Counted from the first letter of the stretch, positions 8,827-18,224 are shown. The stretch: 64,000 nucleotides of DNA from JAWKZG01 sp041396125 (GCA_041396125.1 JAWKZG010000007.1:124001-188000); one strand, 5' to 3'. Notes: generated by a model from the sequence alone, not told the origin. A program made the numbers and translations.

Positions 8827-10350
8827 ATGGCTGAAATAACGACAAGCAGCAGGGGTGGCAGCGCTGCATTCCTCAATCCTTTGCTGATCTGTGCGCTGGC
8901 GATCACAGCGGCTATCGCTGCCTGGGGCTTATTCGACAACGCAGGGCTGGCGGCTTTTTCATCCCGTGTGGTCGGTTTCATGTTCAAGAGTCGCGGCTGG
9001 TTTGTGATGCTGACCGCCAGCACTATGTTGTTTGTCAGCATCGGTCTGGCCCTTTCACCCTATGGCAAGATCCGCCTGGGTCACGATGACGACCGTCCGG
9101 AGTTCTCCACCGTGAGCTGGCTCAGCATGCTGTTTGCAGCCGGTATGGGTGTGGGGTTGCTGTACTGGGGAGCAGCCGAACCTTTAACCCATTTCGAGAT
9201 TACCAAGTCCATTGAGGGTGGCCAGAAAGGCGCTAGCGCTGCGTTGTTTATTACGAATTTTCACTGGGGGCTGCACGCCTGGTCGATTTATGCGGTGACC
9301 GCTTTGGTGCTGGCCTATTTTGGTTTCCGGCGGGGTTGCCCGCAGCTGATCAGTGCGCCCATTATCGCAACGTTCGGGCGGCGCGGCTGGACGCGGCTGG
9401 TGGGCGGGCTAAGCGATCTGATGGCCATCGTGGCTATCGCTATTGGTCTTGGCGGCTCTGTTGCCATGGGTGTATTCCAGATTCAGGACGGCGTAGTCAC
9501 GCTGTTCGGCCTGGCGGGTGGTAGCGGCGTTTTGACGGGGGCGATTTTCGTCGCCCTGGTGCTCTGTTATCTGCTGCCGTTGATGGTTGATCTTGGCAAG
9601 GGTATGGCCTTGTTATCCAACGCCGCGATGGCAACCGCCGTAGTGCTGATGATTTATGTGCTGCTGGCCGGTCCCACCGCTTTTTTGATGAGCGGCATTG
9701 TTGAATCCCTGGGCGTTTATATGTCGAACGTGCTGGCCCAGGGCTTTCAGACCTACACGTTCTTTGATGCGACAGTCACTGACTGGTTCAGCGCCTGGAC
9801 CCTCACGTATATGGTGTGGTGGCTCGCCTGGGCGCCGTTCGTGGGCGTGTTCATCGCGCGCATTTCGCGCGGACGTACCATCCGCGAGTTTGTGCTGGGG
9901 GTGGTGCTGGTGCCGACTGTATTCTCGATTCTTTGGTTCGGTGTTTTTGGCGGCATTGGATTTTTCGCTGTACTACGCACCGAGACACCGATTCTGGCTG
10001 TGGTTGCCAATAATGTCAGTGCTACGACATTTTTCGTGCTGGAGCACCTGCCGCTGGCCAAACTGACGACATTGGCCACCGTCATCGCCGCGTTTCTATT
10101 CGTGGTGACGAGTGTTGTCAGCGCAGCTTATGTGCTGGCTATGTTTTCCAGTCAGGGCGATCTGAATCCCAGAGTCAGGGTCAAGCTGATCTGGGGCGTG
10201 CTGCTGGGTGCGTTGGCCCTGGTGATGATCCTGTCGGACAGTATCGCTGCGATCAAATCCATTATTGCCCTGGGTGCGTTGCCTTTTGTGTATATCGTTC
10301 TGCTGCTGATGGTGTGCCTGTTGAAAGCACTCAGGACGGAACAGCCATGA
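8827..10350 (+). CDS. BCCT family transporter (betaine/carnitine/choline type)
   Basis: This 507-residue inner-membrane transporter has about twelve hydrophobic segments. The family signature is clear: SMLFAAGMGVGLLYWGAAEP near residue 100, FHWGLHAWSIYA, and the aromatic WTLTYMVWWLAWAPFVGVFI stretch that forms the substrate site in BetP/CaiT-like proteins. It imports quaternary ammonium compounds or related zwitterions with Na+ or H+. There is no long C-terminal osmosensing tail; the protein ends KALRTEQP. An AGGAG-type site precedes the ATG. It sits between the DUF58 and DUF4381 genes of the MoxR/Bat operon and overlaps a tiny membrane-protein gene by ATGA. Substrate unknown. Confidence 0.92.
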   Translation: MAEITTSSRGGSAAFLNPLLICALAITAAIAAWGLFDNAGLAAFSSRVVGFMFKSRGWFVMLTASTMLFVSIGLALSPYGKIRLGHDDDRPEFSTVSWLSMLFAAGMGVGLLYWGAAEPLTHFEITKSIEGGQKGASAALFITNFHWGLHAWSIYAVTALVLAYFGFRRGCPQLISAPIIATFGRRGWTRLVGGLSDLMAIVAIAIGLGGSVAMGVFQIQDGVVTLFGLAGGSGVLTGAIFVALVLCYLLPLMVDLGKGMALLSNAAMATAVVLMIYVLLAGPTAFLMSGIVESLGVYMSNVLAQGFQTYTFFDATVTDWFSAWTLTYMVWWLAWAPFVGVFIARISRGRTIREFVLGVVLVPTVFSILWFGVFGGIGFFAVLRTETPILAVVANNVSATTFFVLEHLPLAKLTTLATVIAAFLFVVTSVVSAAYVLAMFSSQGDLNPRVRVKLIWGVLLGALALVMILSDSIAAIKSIIALGALPFVYIVLLLMVCLLKALRTEQP

Positions 10351-10457
10351 ACGAATTTTATAATCTGCTCGACACGATACTGAACATCTCTGTCTTTGCG
10401 TTCGTGGGTTGCCTGATCTGGCTGTATCTGCGAAAAGATGATGGGAGCGACCAGTGA
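10347..10457 (+). CDS. Small single-span membrane protein (36 aa) coupled to the BCCT gene
   Basis: A 36-residue reading frame starts inside the BCCT stop codon (ATGA overlap) and ends at 10457. It begins MNEFYNLLDTILN, has one hydrophobic helix (ISVFAFVGCLIWLYL) and ends with a charged tail (RKDDGSDQ). Overlap with the transporter implies translational coupling and a possible accessory subunit role. I recognise no family. Being short, it could be a chance frame, but the start overlap, the clean helix and the positive-inside and acidic-tail layout support it. Confidence 0.6.
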   Translation: MNEFYNLLDTILNISVFAFVGCLIWLYLRKDDGSDQ

Positions 10458-10500
10458 GCAGTCAATTTGCTCCGGCGCTAGAATTATCAGGATACAGCTG

Positions 10501-11046
10501 ATGGACGCGCTGGTGCTGGACACGGGGCAATCGACTGCTGACCTGTTCGGCAGTGATCGTATGTGGGGACTCAAAGAACTGCCTTTGCCAGACCCGGTCA
10601 GTTACTGGCCGCAGACAGCGGGCTGGTATGTGTTGTTACTGTTGCTGCTACTGCTGGTCGCGTTACTGGCCTGGCTGCGTTGGCGACGCTGGCAACGTGA
10701 CGCCTACCGGCGTGATGCGCTGAGCCGGCTGCAGGCTATCGCCGATACCTTGAATAACCCCGCCGGGCAGATAGCAAATCTGACCGAGTTGCCCTTGATA
10801 CTGCGTCATGCGGCTTTGCGGGCTGGCCGGCGGCAGGACGTTGCCAGTCTGCGCGGGCGGGACTGGATCGCCTGGTTGAATGCCTGCGCGGGCCAAACCC
10901 TGTTCGACGATGAAGCGGCTGCACTGATCGATCAACTGCCTTATGCGACCCCTGCGTCTTTAGCGGTGTTACGGGATGAGCCGCGCACGCAAAAACTGCT
11001 CGACGCCAGCCTGAGCTGGGTGCGGGAACACCGTGCTGCAGTTTGA
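10501..11046 (+). CDS. DUF4381 domain-containing protein
   Basis: From the ATG at 10501 (AGGATA upstream) this gives 181 residues. An N-terminal periplasmic stretch has the DUF4381 pattern LKELPLPDPVSYWPQTAGWY, then one long transmembrane helix (VLLLLLLLLVALLAWL), a basic stop-transfer and a helical cytoplasmic part. These proteins lie between DUF58 and the VWA proteins in MoxR/Bat operons, and function is not established. The frame is open further upstream to 10438, but that extension overlaps the small-ORF region and lacks family similarity. The 3' end overlaps the next gene by 14 bases. Confidence 0.85.
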   Translation: MDALVLDTGQSTADLFGSDRMWGLKELPLPDPVSYWPQTAGWYVLLLLLLLLVALLAWLRWRRWQRDAYRRDALSRLQAIADTLNNPAGQIANLTELPLILRHAALRAGRRQDVASLRGRDWIAWLNACAGQTLFDDEAAALIDQLPYATPASLAVLRDEPRTQKLLDASLSWVREHRAAV

Positions 11047-12022
11047 TTACCCGCTGGCCTTTTTGCTGCTGCCTCTGCCGCTGCTGGTGTACTGGCTGAG
11101 CGGCGCGTATCGTGATCGCGGCCAAGCTTTGCGGGTGCCGTTTTTTCAACGTCTGGTCGAGCTGACCGAACAGCAGCCCAGAGCCGGCGCGGTGGTGATC
11201 CGCAAAACCCTGCTGCAGCGAGCGGTGCTGGCCTTGAGCTGGGTGCTGGTCGTGCTCGCCCTGGCCCGGCCCGAATGGGCTGGTGAACCCATTGTGCAGG
11301 AAATCGCTGCCCGTGATCTGTTATTGATTGTCGATCTGTCCGGCTCGATGGAGGCGCAGGACTTCAGCGATGCCGAAGGCGCAAAAGTGACCCGCCTGCA
11401 GGCAGTCAAGCAGGTGCTGGACGAGTTCATCAGTCGGCGTCAGGGCGATCGCCTGGGCCTGGCTGTTTTTGGCGATGCTGCGTTTCCGCAAACCCCGTTT
11501 ACCGAAGATCACGCAACCGTCAGAACCCTGCTGGACGAGTTACAGCCACGTATGGCCGGCCCGAAAACGATGATGGGTGATGCTATCGGCCTGGCAGTGC
11601 GGCTGTTCGACGCCAGCGACAAAGACAATAAAGTGGCGATCCTGTTGACCGACGGCAACGATAGCGGCAGCCAGATGCCGGTTACGCAAGCTGCCAGAAT
11701 CGCTGCCGAGCGCGGTATTACTCTGTATAGCATTGCTATCGGCGACCCAACTACAGTTGGTGAAGACGCACTGGATACCGGGATACTGGAAACCATTGCT
11801 GAACTCACTGGCGGCCGCTTCTTCCTGGCTCTTGACCGTGCCGAACTGGATGCCATTTACGCCGAACTGGATAAACTGGAACCGAACAAGCTCGATACCT
11901 TGTCCTACCGGCCGAAGCGGGCGCTGTTTCATTATCCGCTGGCCGTGGCGCTGCTCGCGCAACTGCTGCTGGCGGCAGGAATGATAGCTGGCAGCGCACG
12001 CACCAGGCAGACACATGCTTGA
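11033..12022 (+). CDS. batA: BatA-like VWA domain membrane protein
   Basis: This is a 329-residue protein: two N-terminal helices (LAFLLLPLPLLVYWL and VLALSWVLVVLALA), a periplasmic VWA domain, and a C-terminal helix (LAVALLAQLLLAAGMIAG). The VWA metal site is intact: DLSGSME (DxSxS), a Thr in the PQTPFTED region and the Asp in LLTDGNDSGS. BatA-type proteins form a membrane complex with BatB, BatC and BatD that is linked to aerotolerance or envelope stress in Bacteroides and spirochaetes. It overlaps both its neighbours, so translation is coupled. The Bat name is by operon position and domain layout. Confidence 0.88.
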   Translation: MLQFDYPLAFLLLPLPLLVYWLSGAYRDRGQALRVPFFQRLVELTEQQPRAGAVVIRKTLLQRAVLALSWVLVVLALARPEWAGEPIVQEIAARDLLLIVDLSGSMEAQDFSDAEGAKVTRLQAVKQVLDEFISRRQGDRLGLAVFGDAAFPQTPFTEDHATVRTLLDELQPRMAGPKTMMGDAIGLAVRLFDASDKDNKVAILLTDGNDSGSQMPVTQAARIAAERGITLYSIAIGDPTTVGEDALDTGILETIAELTGGRFFLALDRAELDAIYAELDKLEPNKLDTLSYRPKRALFHYPLAVALLAQLLLAAGMIAGSARTRQTHA

Positions 12023-13004
12023 CGACGGCGGTCTGAGTTCGTTTCACGTCCTGCGGCCCTGGTGGTTGTTGCTGCTGCCGCTGTTGCTGTGGCTGCATCT
12101 GCGCCTGCGTCGTACCTACAGTACCGCTTTGCAGTGGCGCGATACGATTGCGCCGCATCTGCTGCAACACCTGACATTGGATGGTGCTAGTCACAAGGCC
12201 TGGCGAATTCGGCCCTATCAATTGATGACGCTGGCCATGATGCTGGCCGTGCTGGCGCTGGCAGGACCGAGCTGGCGACCGGAAATCACGCCGTTCACCG
12301 AAGATCGGGCCGCCCTGATCGTAGCGCTGGAATTGACGCCCAGCATGCTGGCGGTGGATCAGCCGCCAACCCGGCTGGAACGCGCCAAGCAAAAACTGCG
12401 CGACCTGCTGAGTCGGCGCAAGGGCGCACGGACTGCACTTATCGCCTACGCCGGCAGCGCTCATACCGTACTGCCGCTGACCGATGACAGCAGCCTGATC
12501 GAACTGTATCTGGAATCATTGACGCCTGCGCTGATGCCCGAAACCGGCGCTGACGCCGCCGCAGCGCTGGCGCTGGCCGAACAAATGCTGGCTGCTGAGC
12601 CTGCGCCGGGTACGGTTCTGTTCATGACGGACGGTATTGACCGCACCCTGGCGAGTGCTTTCAATAAGCCGCAACAGCAGGAACAGATTCTGTTGCTGGC
12701 GTTTGGCAGTGATGCCGGGGGGCCGGTTCGGGCTACCGAAGGGATCAGCGAGGGGATCGCCCCTGGCGTGGATATGAGCGGGTTGCGGGCGGTTGCCGAC
12801 GCTGCGGGTGGTGAGCTGTGGCGCAGCACGGTTGACACGGCTGATATCGATCAGCTGATGCGCCAGGTGCGCACCCATCTGGTCAATGCACTAAGCGATG
12901 ATGCCAGTGTGCGCTGGCACGACGCCGGCTATTATCTGGTCTGGCCGCTGGCCTTGCTGCTGCTGTTGTGGGCGCGGCGCGGCTGGACGGTGCAGTGGTC
13001 CTGA
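12015..13004 (+). CDS. batB: BatB-like VWA domain membrane protein with altered metal site
   Basis: This 329-residue paralogue of the preceding protein has the same helix-helix-VWA-helix layout. At the position of the metal-binding DxSxS motif it has ELTPS (residues 106-110, in LIVALELTPSM), so the first Asp is Glu and the first Ser is Thr. The later MTDGID keeps the Asp of the third loop. Metal binding may therefore be weaker than in BatA. The start overlaps the BatA stop by 8 bases, and BatC follows after one base. Confidence 0.87.
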   Translation: MLDDGGLSSFHVLRPWWLLLLPLLLWLHLRLRRTYSTALQWRDTIAPHLLQHLTLDGASHKAWRIRPYQLMTLAMMLAVLALAGPSWRPEITPFTEDRAALIVALELTPSMLAVDQPPTRLERAKQKLRDLLSRRKGARTALIAYAGSAHTVLPLTDDSSLIELYLESLTPALMPETGADAAAALALAEQMLAAEPAPGTVLFMTDGIDRTLASAFNKPQQQEQILLLAFGSDAGGPVRATEGISEGIAPGVDMSGLRAVADAAGGELWRSTVDTADIDQLMRQVRTHLVNALSDDASVRWHDAGYYLVWPLALLLLLWARRGWTVQWS

Positions 13005-13005
13005 G

Positions 13006-13674
13006 ATGCTGAGCAGAACTGCTGTCGCACTCCTGTTAACGCTGACCGCGTTGCCGGTTCGGGCTGATTTTATCGACTGGTGGCTGACACCCGATCAGCA
13101 GGGACGTTATTACTACGCAAAAGGTGAGTACGCGAAAGCGGCGCGTGCGTTTACCCAGCCACGCTGGAAGGCGCTGGCCTTTTACGCTGCAGCGGATTAC
13201 GCCTCGGCAGCAGCGCTGTTTGCAACGCTGGAAGATGCCAGCGGCTATTTTTATCTGGGTAATGCATTGGCACGGCAGGAGCAGCTCACCGAAGCGGTAG
13301 CTGCGTATCAGCAGGCACTGGCACTGCAGCCTGAGTTTCCGGCTGCTGAATTCAATCTGGACTGGGTGCAAGGCCTGTTGCAGCTGGACCAGCAAGAGTA
13401 CGAAGACGCTGGCGGCACCGGCGGCAAACTCGGCGCTGACAGAGTTGTTTTCAGTGAACGGGCGGAACAGGCGGTGCAAACAGCCACTACGCAGGAACTG
13501 CAGGCCGAAGGTCTAAGCGAACAACAACTGCAGGATATGTGGATGCGCCGGGTGCAGACTACGCCGGGCGATTTTCTGCGCCTGAAGTTCATCTATCAGC
13601 GGCAGCAGGGTGAATCCACAGTGGATGATTCCACAGCGGGTACATCCACAATTGGCGGGGACACAGCGCAGTGA
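13006..13674 (+). CDS. batC: BatC-like TPR protein
   Basis: From the ATG at 13006 the product has 222 residues: a signal peptide or N-terminal anchor (AVALLLTLTALPVRA), then tetratricopeptide repeats (YYYAKGEYAKAARAF, FYLGNALARQEQLTEAVAAY, QALALQPEFPAAEFNLD) and a polar C-terminal part containing MWMRRVQTTPGDFLRLKF, typical of BatC/VWA-associated TPR proteins. It should lie in the periplasm and bind BatA/BatB. The frame extends upstream into BatB, but 13006 is preferred because it gives the export signal directly after the BatB stop. Confidence 0.85.
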   Translation: MLSRTAVALLLTLTALPVRADFIDWWLTPDQQGRYYYAKGEYAKAARAFTQPRWKALAFYAAADYASAAALFATLEDASGYFYLGNALARQEQLTEAVAAYQQALALQPEFPAAEFNLDWVQGLLQLDQQEYEDAGGTGGKLGADRVVFSERAEQAVQTATTQELQAEGLSEQQLQDMWMRRVQTTPGDFLRLKFIYQRQQGESTVDDSTAGTSTIGGDTAQ

Positions 13675-15068
13675 ACCGGGTCTGGCTGCTGCTGAGTGTG
13701 CTGCTGTTGCAGACTGCTGCGGCGCAGGAGGCGGACGACCTGATCGGCAATGGTAATCTGCGGGTGCGTGCCTATCTGGAACCAGCGGGCGAAGTCTCTA
13801 TCGGTCAGCAGCTGCAGTTGTATATCGAGATAGCCACCAACACCTGGCTGACGCAGCCGCCGCGTTATCCCGAGCTCGATCTGGCCGGGGTGATTGCTCT
13901 GCAACCGGCGCAATCCGGCGGGAATTTCAGCGAACGCGCAGGGGGTAAAACCTATGCCGGGGTTCGCTACCGTTATCTGTTGTATCCGCAGCGTGTCGGC
14001 GAATTTGTGATCCCGCCGTTTAGCCTGACCCTGGCCGTGGCGACCGATGCCAAACCGGTTGAAGTCACAACAAGTACCTCAGCGTTGCCATTCAGTGCGC
14101 TCATGCCGGCGGCAGCAGCCGATCTATCGCAGTTCGTGACCAGTTCCAGGCTGACGGTGACGGAAACCTATGAACCCGCACCGGAAGGGCTTAAAGTTGG
14201 AGATGCTATCACCCGCACAGTCACGATCAAGGCTGATAATGCGCTGGCACTGTTACTGCCCGAAGTTCGCTTTACCCCTGTTGACGGATTGCAGGTTTAT
14301 CCGGCGCAAGCCCGGCTTACTGACAGCACCGAACGCGGTCGCTATCGTGGCCAGCGGGTCGATGCCGTGACCTATGTGCTGGAACAGGCCGGTGATATTG
14401 AACCGCCGGCTATCGAGCTGTATTGGTGGCAGCCCGATGAACAGATTCTGCACACTGAGACACTGCCCGCTGTGCGTTTTAATGTCGCGCAAGCGCTGCC
14501 CGGCGAAAGCCTGAACGGGCTTGAATCTGCCCAGCCATCAGGTGAAACCTGGTTGAGCATCCTGGGTCGTTGGGCACGGGCGGCGCTGGACGGGTTGCTG
14601 GCGCATCTCGCGGGTTTAACTCTGCTGGCTATTGTGCTGTATCTAGTCGTACTGACAGGGCGTAAATACCAGGCTGCCGTGCTGACCTGGTGGCACGCTT
14701 ACCGGCAGCGAGAGCAGGCCTCGGAACAGCGCTATTTCCGTGAGTTCTGCTGGGCCTGCTGGGGCGCTGACGAATCGCAGATCATGGCATCTTTCTGGCG
14801 CTGGCTGGATCGGTTACCAGCCCGGTTCAAGGTGAGCAATGCGCGAGAACTGGCCGCTGCTGCTGATGCGCCCGAGTTTGCCGTGCAATGGCGCGCAGTT
14901 GAAGTTTCGCGCTATGTGCCAAAAACGCCTATTCAGGCTAATCAGGCCATTGAAGGTGACACATTACTGCTGCAGGTCGCCCAGGTCAGACGCCAGCTTT
15001 TCACGCGCTCGAAGCAATCAACAGCCGTTGATTCATCCTTGAATCCGGACGTAAAACCTGAGACATGA
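13671..15068 (+). CDS. batD: BatD-like protein
   Basis: This 465-residue protein has a GTG start overlapping the BatC stop (GTGA). A signal peptide (LLLSVLLLQTAAAQ) is followed by Ig-like periplasmic domains with the BatD features VRAYLEPAGEVSIGQQLQLYIE and GVRYRYLLYPQRVGEFVIPPF, then a transmembrane helix (LAGLTLLAIVLYLVVLTG) and a cytoplasmic tail. It closes the MoxR/Bat operon. BatD proteins are thought to be the large periplasmic part of the Bat complex. No clear terminator is seen in the 120 bp that follow. Confidence 0.85.
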   Translation: MNRVWLLLSVLLLQTAAAQEADDLIGNGNLRVRAYLEPAGEVSIGQQLQLYIEIATNTWLTQPPRYPELDLAGVIALQPAQSGGNFSERAGGKTYAGVRYRYLLYPQRVGEFVIPPFSLTLAVATDAKPVEVTTSTSALPFSALMPAAAADLSQFVTSSRLTVTETYEPAPEGLKVGDAITRTVTIKADNALALLLPEVRFTPVDGLQVYPAQARLTDSTERGRYRGQRVDAVTYVLEQAGDIEPPAIELYWWQPDEQILHTETLPAVRFNVAQALPGESLNGLESAQPSGETWLSILGRWARAALDGLLAHLAGLTLLAIVLYLVVLTGRKYQAAVLTWWHAYRQREQASEQRYFREFCWACWGADESQIMASFWRWLDRLPARFKVSNARELAAAADAPEFAVQWRAVEVSRYVPKTPIQANQAIEGDTLLLQVAQVRRQLFTRSKQSTAVDSSLNPDVKPET

Positions 15069-15191
15069 TCTGATCTGAGCACAGCAGACTACAGTGCATG
15101 CCGACTCAGGATGCGCTGGGCTGAGCGGGTATCGCGACGCGGTTTGAGAGGGGAGAGCCGGCTATGAATGAAATCAGACGCTGTTCAGGAC

Positions 15192-17087
15192 TCATCCGCG
15201 TGGCAGCAGCAGAATCCGGCGGACTTCCTGGATGGTATGCGGATTGGCCTGGGTCGAATGACCGGAGCGTACCACCAGCTCGGAGTCAGCATCTTCCAGA
15301 TGTGCGCTGCTGTATTCCACCACCATCGCTACCGCCTTCCGGCGGGCCGTCACCACGCACCGCGACAATAGAATGCACGCCGACACCGGGGGCAATCGGC
15401 AGCGGCGACAGCGCTTTGACAAAGGTACCGCCCGGCGTCACGGCGTACACGCTGCCAGCGCACGGGTGTGGCGGGAAAAGCATCCGGGTTTTGCGGTGGC
15501 GAGGTCACTGGTTACGCGGCAGAATATTGCCCTGGTAGCTGAACCAGACGGGCAATCTGCTGACTGATCCACGCTGCCGGCGACATAACTGCCGCGATGG
15601 GGTGTAGCAATAAAAACCAGCCGTTTGACGAAAGGCAGCGGCTTAATGAAAAAGCGCGCCGCAGCAGGGCGCGATCTTCCGGCGACAGCGTGAGTGCGTC
15701 CAATGGTTGCCGACTGAACTGATCCCACAGCCAGTCACCGGTGCTGATAGCGGTCATTTTGGTCAACAGGCCGCCCTGGCTGTGACCGATGACGACCATG
15801 CGCTGCAGTGCCTGATCCTGACCGTTCGGGTCCAGCTGGCTAATCGCCTCCTGCAGCGATTGCCGCAGCACCAGGGCGGAATGCAGGATCGGGTTGCCGG
15901 TATCGTAAAGAAAACCAGAACTGGAAGTGCTCGCGGATCAGCGGGTCACTTTGCAGATCATTCAGCATATCAGCCCAGCGGCCCGGACTGGACGCGGTGC
16001 CATGGACAAACACCACCGGATAACGGCCCGGACGATAAGGCTCAATAGCTGCCAGCCGGGTTTTTTCCTTGCTTAATAAATCGCCGAACAGAAAGCCCTT
16101 GTATTCCCATTCCCAGCTGCGCGAGGTGCTAAGTCCGTAAGCCAGGGCGGCGCTGGGTTCACTTTCCAGCGGAATCTCCTGCTGATCAATCGTTACCGCA
16201 GTAGCGTCGGACGGGAGTAAATCTCCAGTGCCGCCTGCAGACGGTTTTGCAGCAATTGCTGGCGGACGTTATGGATTCTCAGCAGTACGCTGACCGGTAC
16301 TTTGGCGCGTGGTGCGACTATATCCCAGGCTTCCGGGCCGGGTTCCGGTATGGTGGTGCTGGCTACCAGCGGTGCGCCGATACCGGCCTGGCGATAACGG
16401 TTTATAAGACCGTTAATAACCAGATCGGCAGCGGCAACAAAATGGGTGAACTGCCGCTTATTCCAGTAGAGCTGGGCGGGATCGAGACTCAGCTGCAACT
16501 CGCCAAAGAGCAACGGATAGCGACCGGCGCGCAGTTCAACCTCGGCCTCCTGGCCGGTGGTAAAACCGGCGGTGATACCCCGGTTGTAGAGGTCAGCCGC
16601 AAGCCGCAGGCGCGGATCGAACGGGTTTGGCTGCAACGCCGCATCATCTGGAAACATGAAAGCATAGGCATATATCGAAGCTGCCAGGTAGTAGGACGGT
16701 TGATGTTTGGTCAGCGCCTGCTGGAACGACAGCTCGGCCAGCGCGAACAGCCTGTCTACGCTGTCCGGGTCGCTGCTGTCAGCGCTCAGTCCGGCAACCA
16801 TGACATCGTGCAAGGTAGCCAGTGCCCGGGTCGGTTCTGCGGTGTATTGTTCGGTCAGATCCGACTGGCGCAGCACAATCTCCGGTATAAGCACTCAGGT
16901 CACCGGTTGACAGGACATTGCGGGTCAACTCGTGATGAACCGTCTGCAGATCGGTTACCTGGACGCCAACCGGCGTGCTGCAGCCAGCTGTCAGCAACGC
17001 CAGAACGATGATCAGCGCGGGTAGTCGCGCAAGCACATTGGGCCATTGTCTGGCGTTGGATCGGCTGCCGCCCGTTGCGCATTGCAT
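15192..17087 (-). pseudogene. Alpha/beta-hydrolase lipoprotein, broken by several frameshifts
   Basis: Reading from 17087 leftward, the product starts with a lipoprotein signal (LPALIIVLALLTAGC) and a short polar region. It shifts frame near 16890 into a 230-residue helical region (TLHDVMVAGLSADSS, YYLAASIYAYAFMF). It shifts again near 16190 and further down into a serine-hydrolase segment with the nucleophile elbow VVIGHSQGGLLTK (around 15800) and WLWDQF, and ends with EVRRILLLPRG at 15192. Restored, it would be about 630 residues, an outer-membrane or periplasmic lipase/esterase-like protein. At least four indels are needed; no transposon or large deletion is visible. Confidence 0.7.
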
Positions 17088-17120
17088 GGGGATATCTGCT
17101 CCTGCCTGGCGGGTTTTGGG

Positions 17121-17708
17121 TTACTGGATTTCCTGTACTGAAATCGCTACCGATTGCTGATACGTCATGATGACCATATCACCCGGGTCGATATTGTCCA
17201 GATTGGTACTCTCCCGCACTTCGACCGTTTGCAGAACAATAGCGGGTTCGCCTTGCTGCTGACGCTTGATAGTGACAGTGCGGGCCTCCGGGTCGATGGC
17301 CATGACTTCCGCCGTCACAGTAATCTGACTGATGGCCAGACCGCCCGGTTTCTGGCCCGGTTCGACGTGGGCGGTATCCACACTGACTTCGGTGCGCAGG
17401 GTTTTATCCTGCGATTCGGTAACCTCGATTGCGAGCGCCCGGTACAGCTGGGTGATAACGGTATCGCCGATGTCAATCTGGTCAAAATTGCGCACCTCGT
17501 CGCCGACGATAGTTTGCGCAATAGTGCCCTGTTCGTCCTGCAGGGTGATCTGCCGGGTAGCAGCATCCACAGCGATAACCTTGGCGGTCAGGGTGGTGAG
17601 CTCGCGCTCCAGCACCGAGGGCTTGCTGGCGCTTTCCTGTGCAAGCAGCGGCGGCAGTGCGGTAAACATCAAAAAGCTGGCGAAAAGCAGGGGTTTTGCA
17701 TAATGCAT
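17121..17708 (-). CDS. Exported protein with an internal tandem duplication
   Basis: From the ATG at 17708 (TAAGGAC upstream) the product has 195 residues with a signal peptide (LLFASFLMFTALPPLLAQ). The mature part consists of two similar units, about 40-96 and 131-191. Both run TA-[KE]-V-[IM]-A-[VI]-D, then TR or AR, then [IV]-T, and later N-[FL]-D-x-I-D-[IP]-G-D-x-V-I. They look like small beta-barrel or OB-like units. I do not recognise a named family and assign no function. It lies between two other minus-strand genes for exported proteins. Confidence 0.75.
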   Translation of the reverse strand: MHYAKPLLFASFLMFTALPPLLAQESASKPSVLERELTTLTAKVIAVDAATRQITLQDEQGTIAQTIVGDEVRNFDQIDIGDTVITQLYRALAIEVTESQDKTLRTEVSVDTAHVEPGQKPGGLAISQITVTAEVMAIDPEARTVTIKRQQQGEPAIVLQTVEVRESTNLDNIDPGDMVIMTYQQSVAISVQEIQ

Positions 17709-17808
17709 GATGAATGTCCTTAAGCAATAGTGCGCGTTGGATGAAAAGGGTTTGATAATAATGAATAGGTGCCTGGGGGTAGGGCAGACCAGGGGCAGGG
17801 TGGCTGGC

Positions 17809-18159
17809 TCATTGTGCAAACAACCAGCGCCCGTCGTCCTGGCGACAGAATTTAAGTTGCGACTGGCGGTTCAGACCCTTGGCCGTATTACTGATGATGA
17901 CCTGACGGCAGCGCATGCCGTCCTGTTCTGTTGTGTCCAGCGGCGTGACCGAACCCTCACTGCGGGTTTTTTCGTTGCGCCAGTCCAGCGCTTCGTTATC
18001 CGGCTGGTGCTCCAGGGCATCATCCAGTGACTGTTTGAACAAAGCCAGATCATCGTCATTAAAATAACGGATTGGCCCGTCTTTCAGAAACATCGGCGGC
18101 TGCGCCCAGCTGGCGCTCATGGCCAGGCTCAGAAAAATACTAAGCGATAACATTTTCAT
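17809..18159 (-). CDS. Small exported protein resembling RT0821/Lpp0805-type surface antigen tail
   Basis: This is a 116-residue protein with a signal peptide (MLSLSIFLSLAMSASWAQ). The mature part has EALDWRNEKTRSEGSVTPL, then MRCRQVIIS and LKFCRQDDGRWLF. The order W-x-N, G-x-V-x-P, CR, then C-R-x-D-G-x-W is that of the small 17-kDa-like surface protein domain, in which two cysteines are conserved. ATG at 18159 is chosen because it begins the export signal; a second in-frame ATG is two codons later. Function unknown. Confidence 0.65.
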   Translation of the reverse strand: MKMLSLSIFLSLAMSASWAQPPMFLKDGPIRYFNDDDLALFKQSLDDALEHQPDNEALDWRNEKTRSEGSVTPLDTTEQDGMRCRQVIISNTAKGLNRQSQLKFCRQDDGRWLFAQ

Positions 18160-18224
18160 AATGACTATACCTGTTGCGGGACGGCCGCGTTGTGCCACTC
18201 CCGATAATCGTAGTGATCGGTTGA

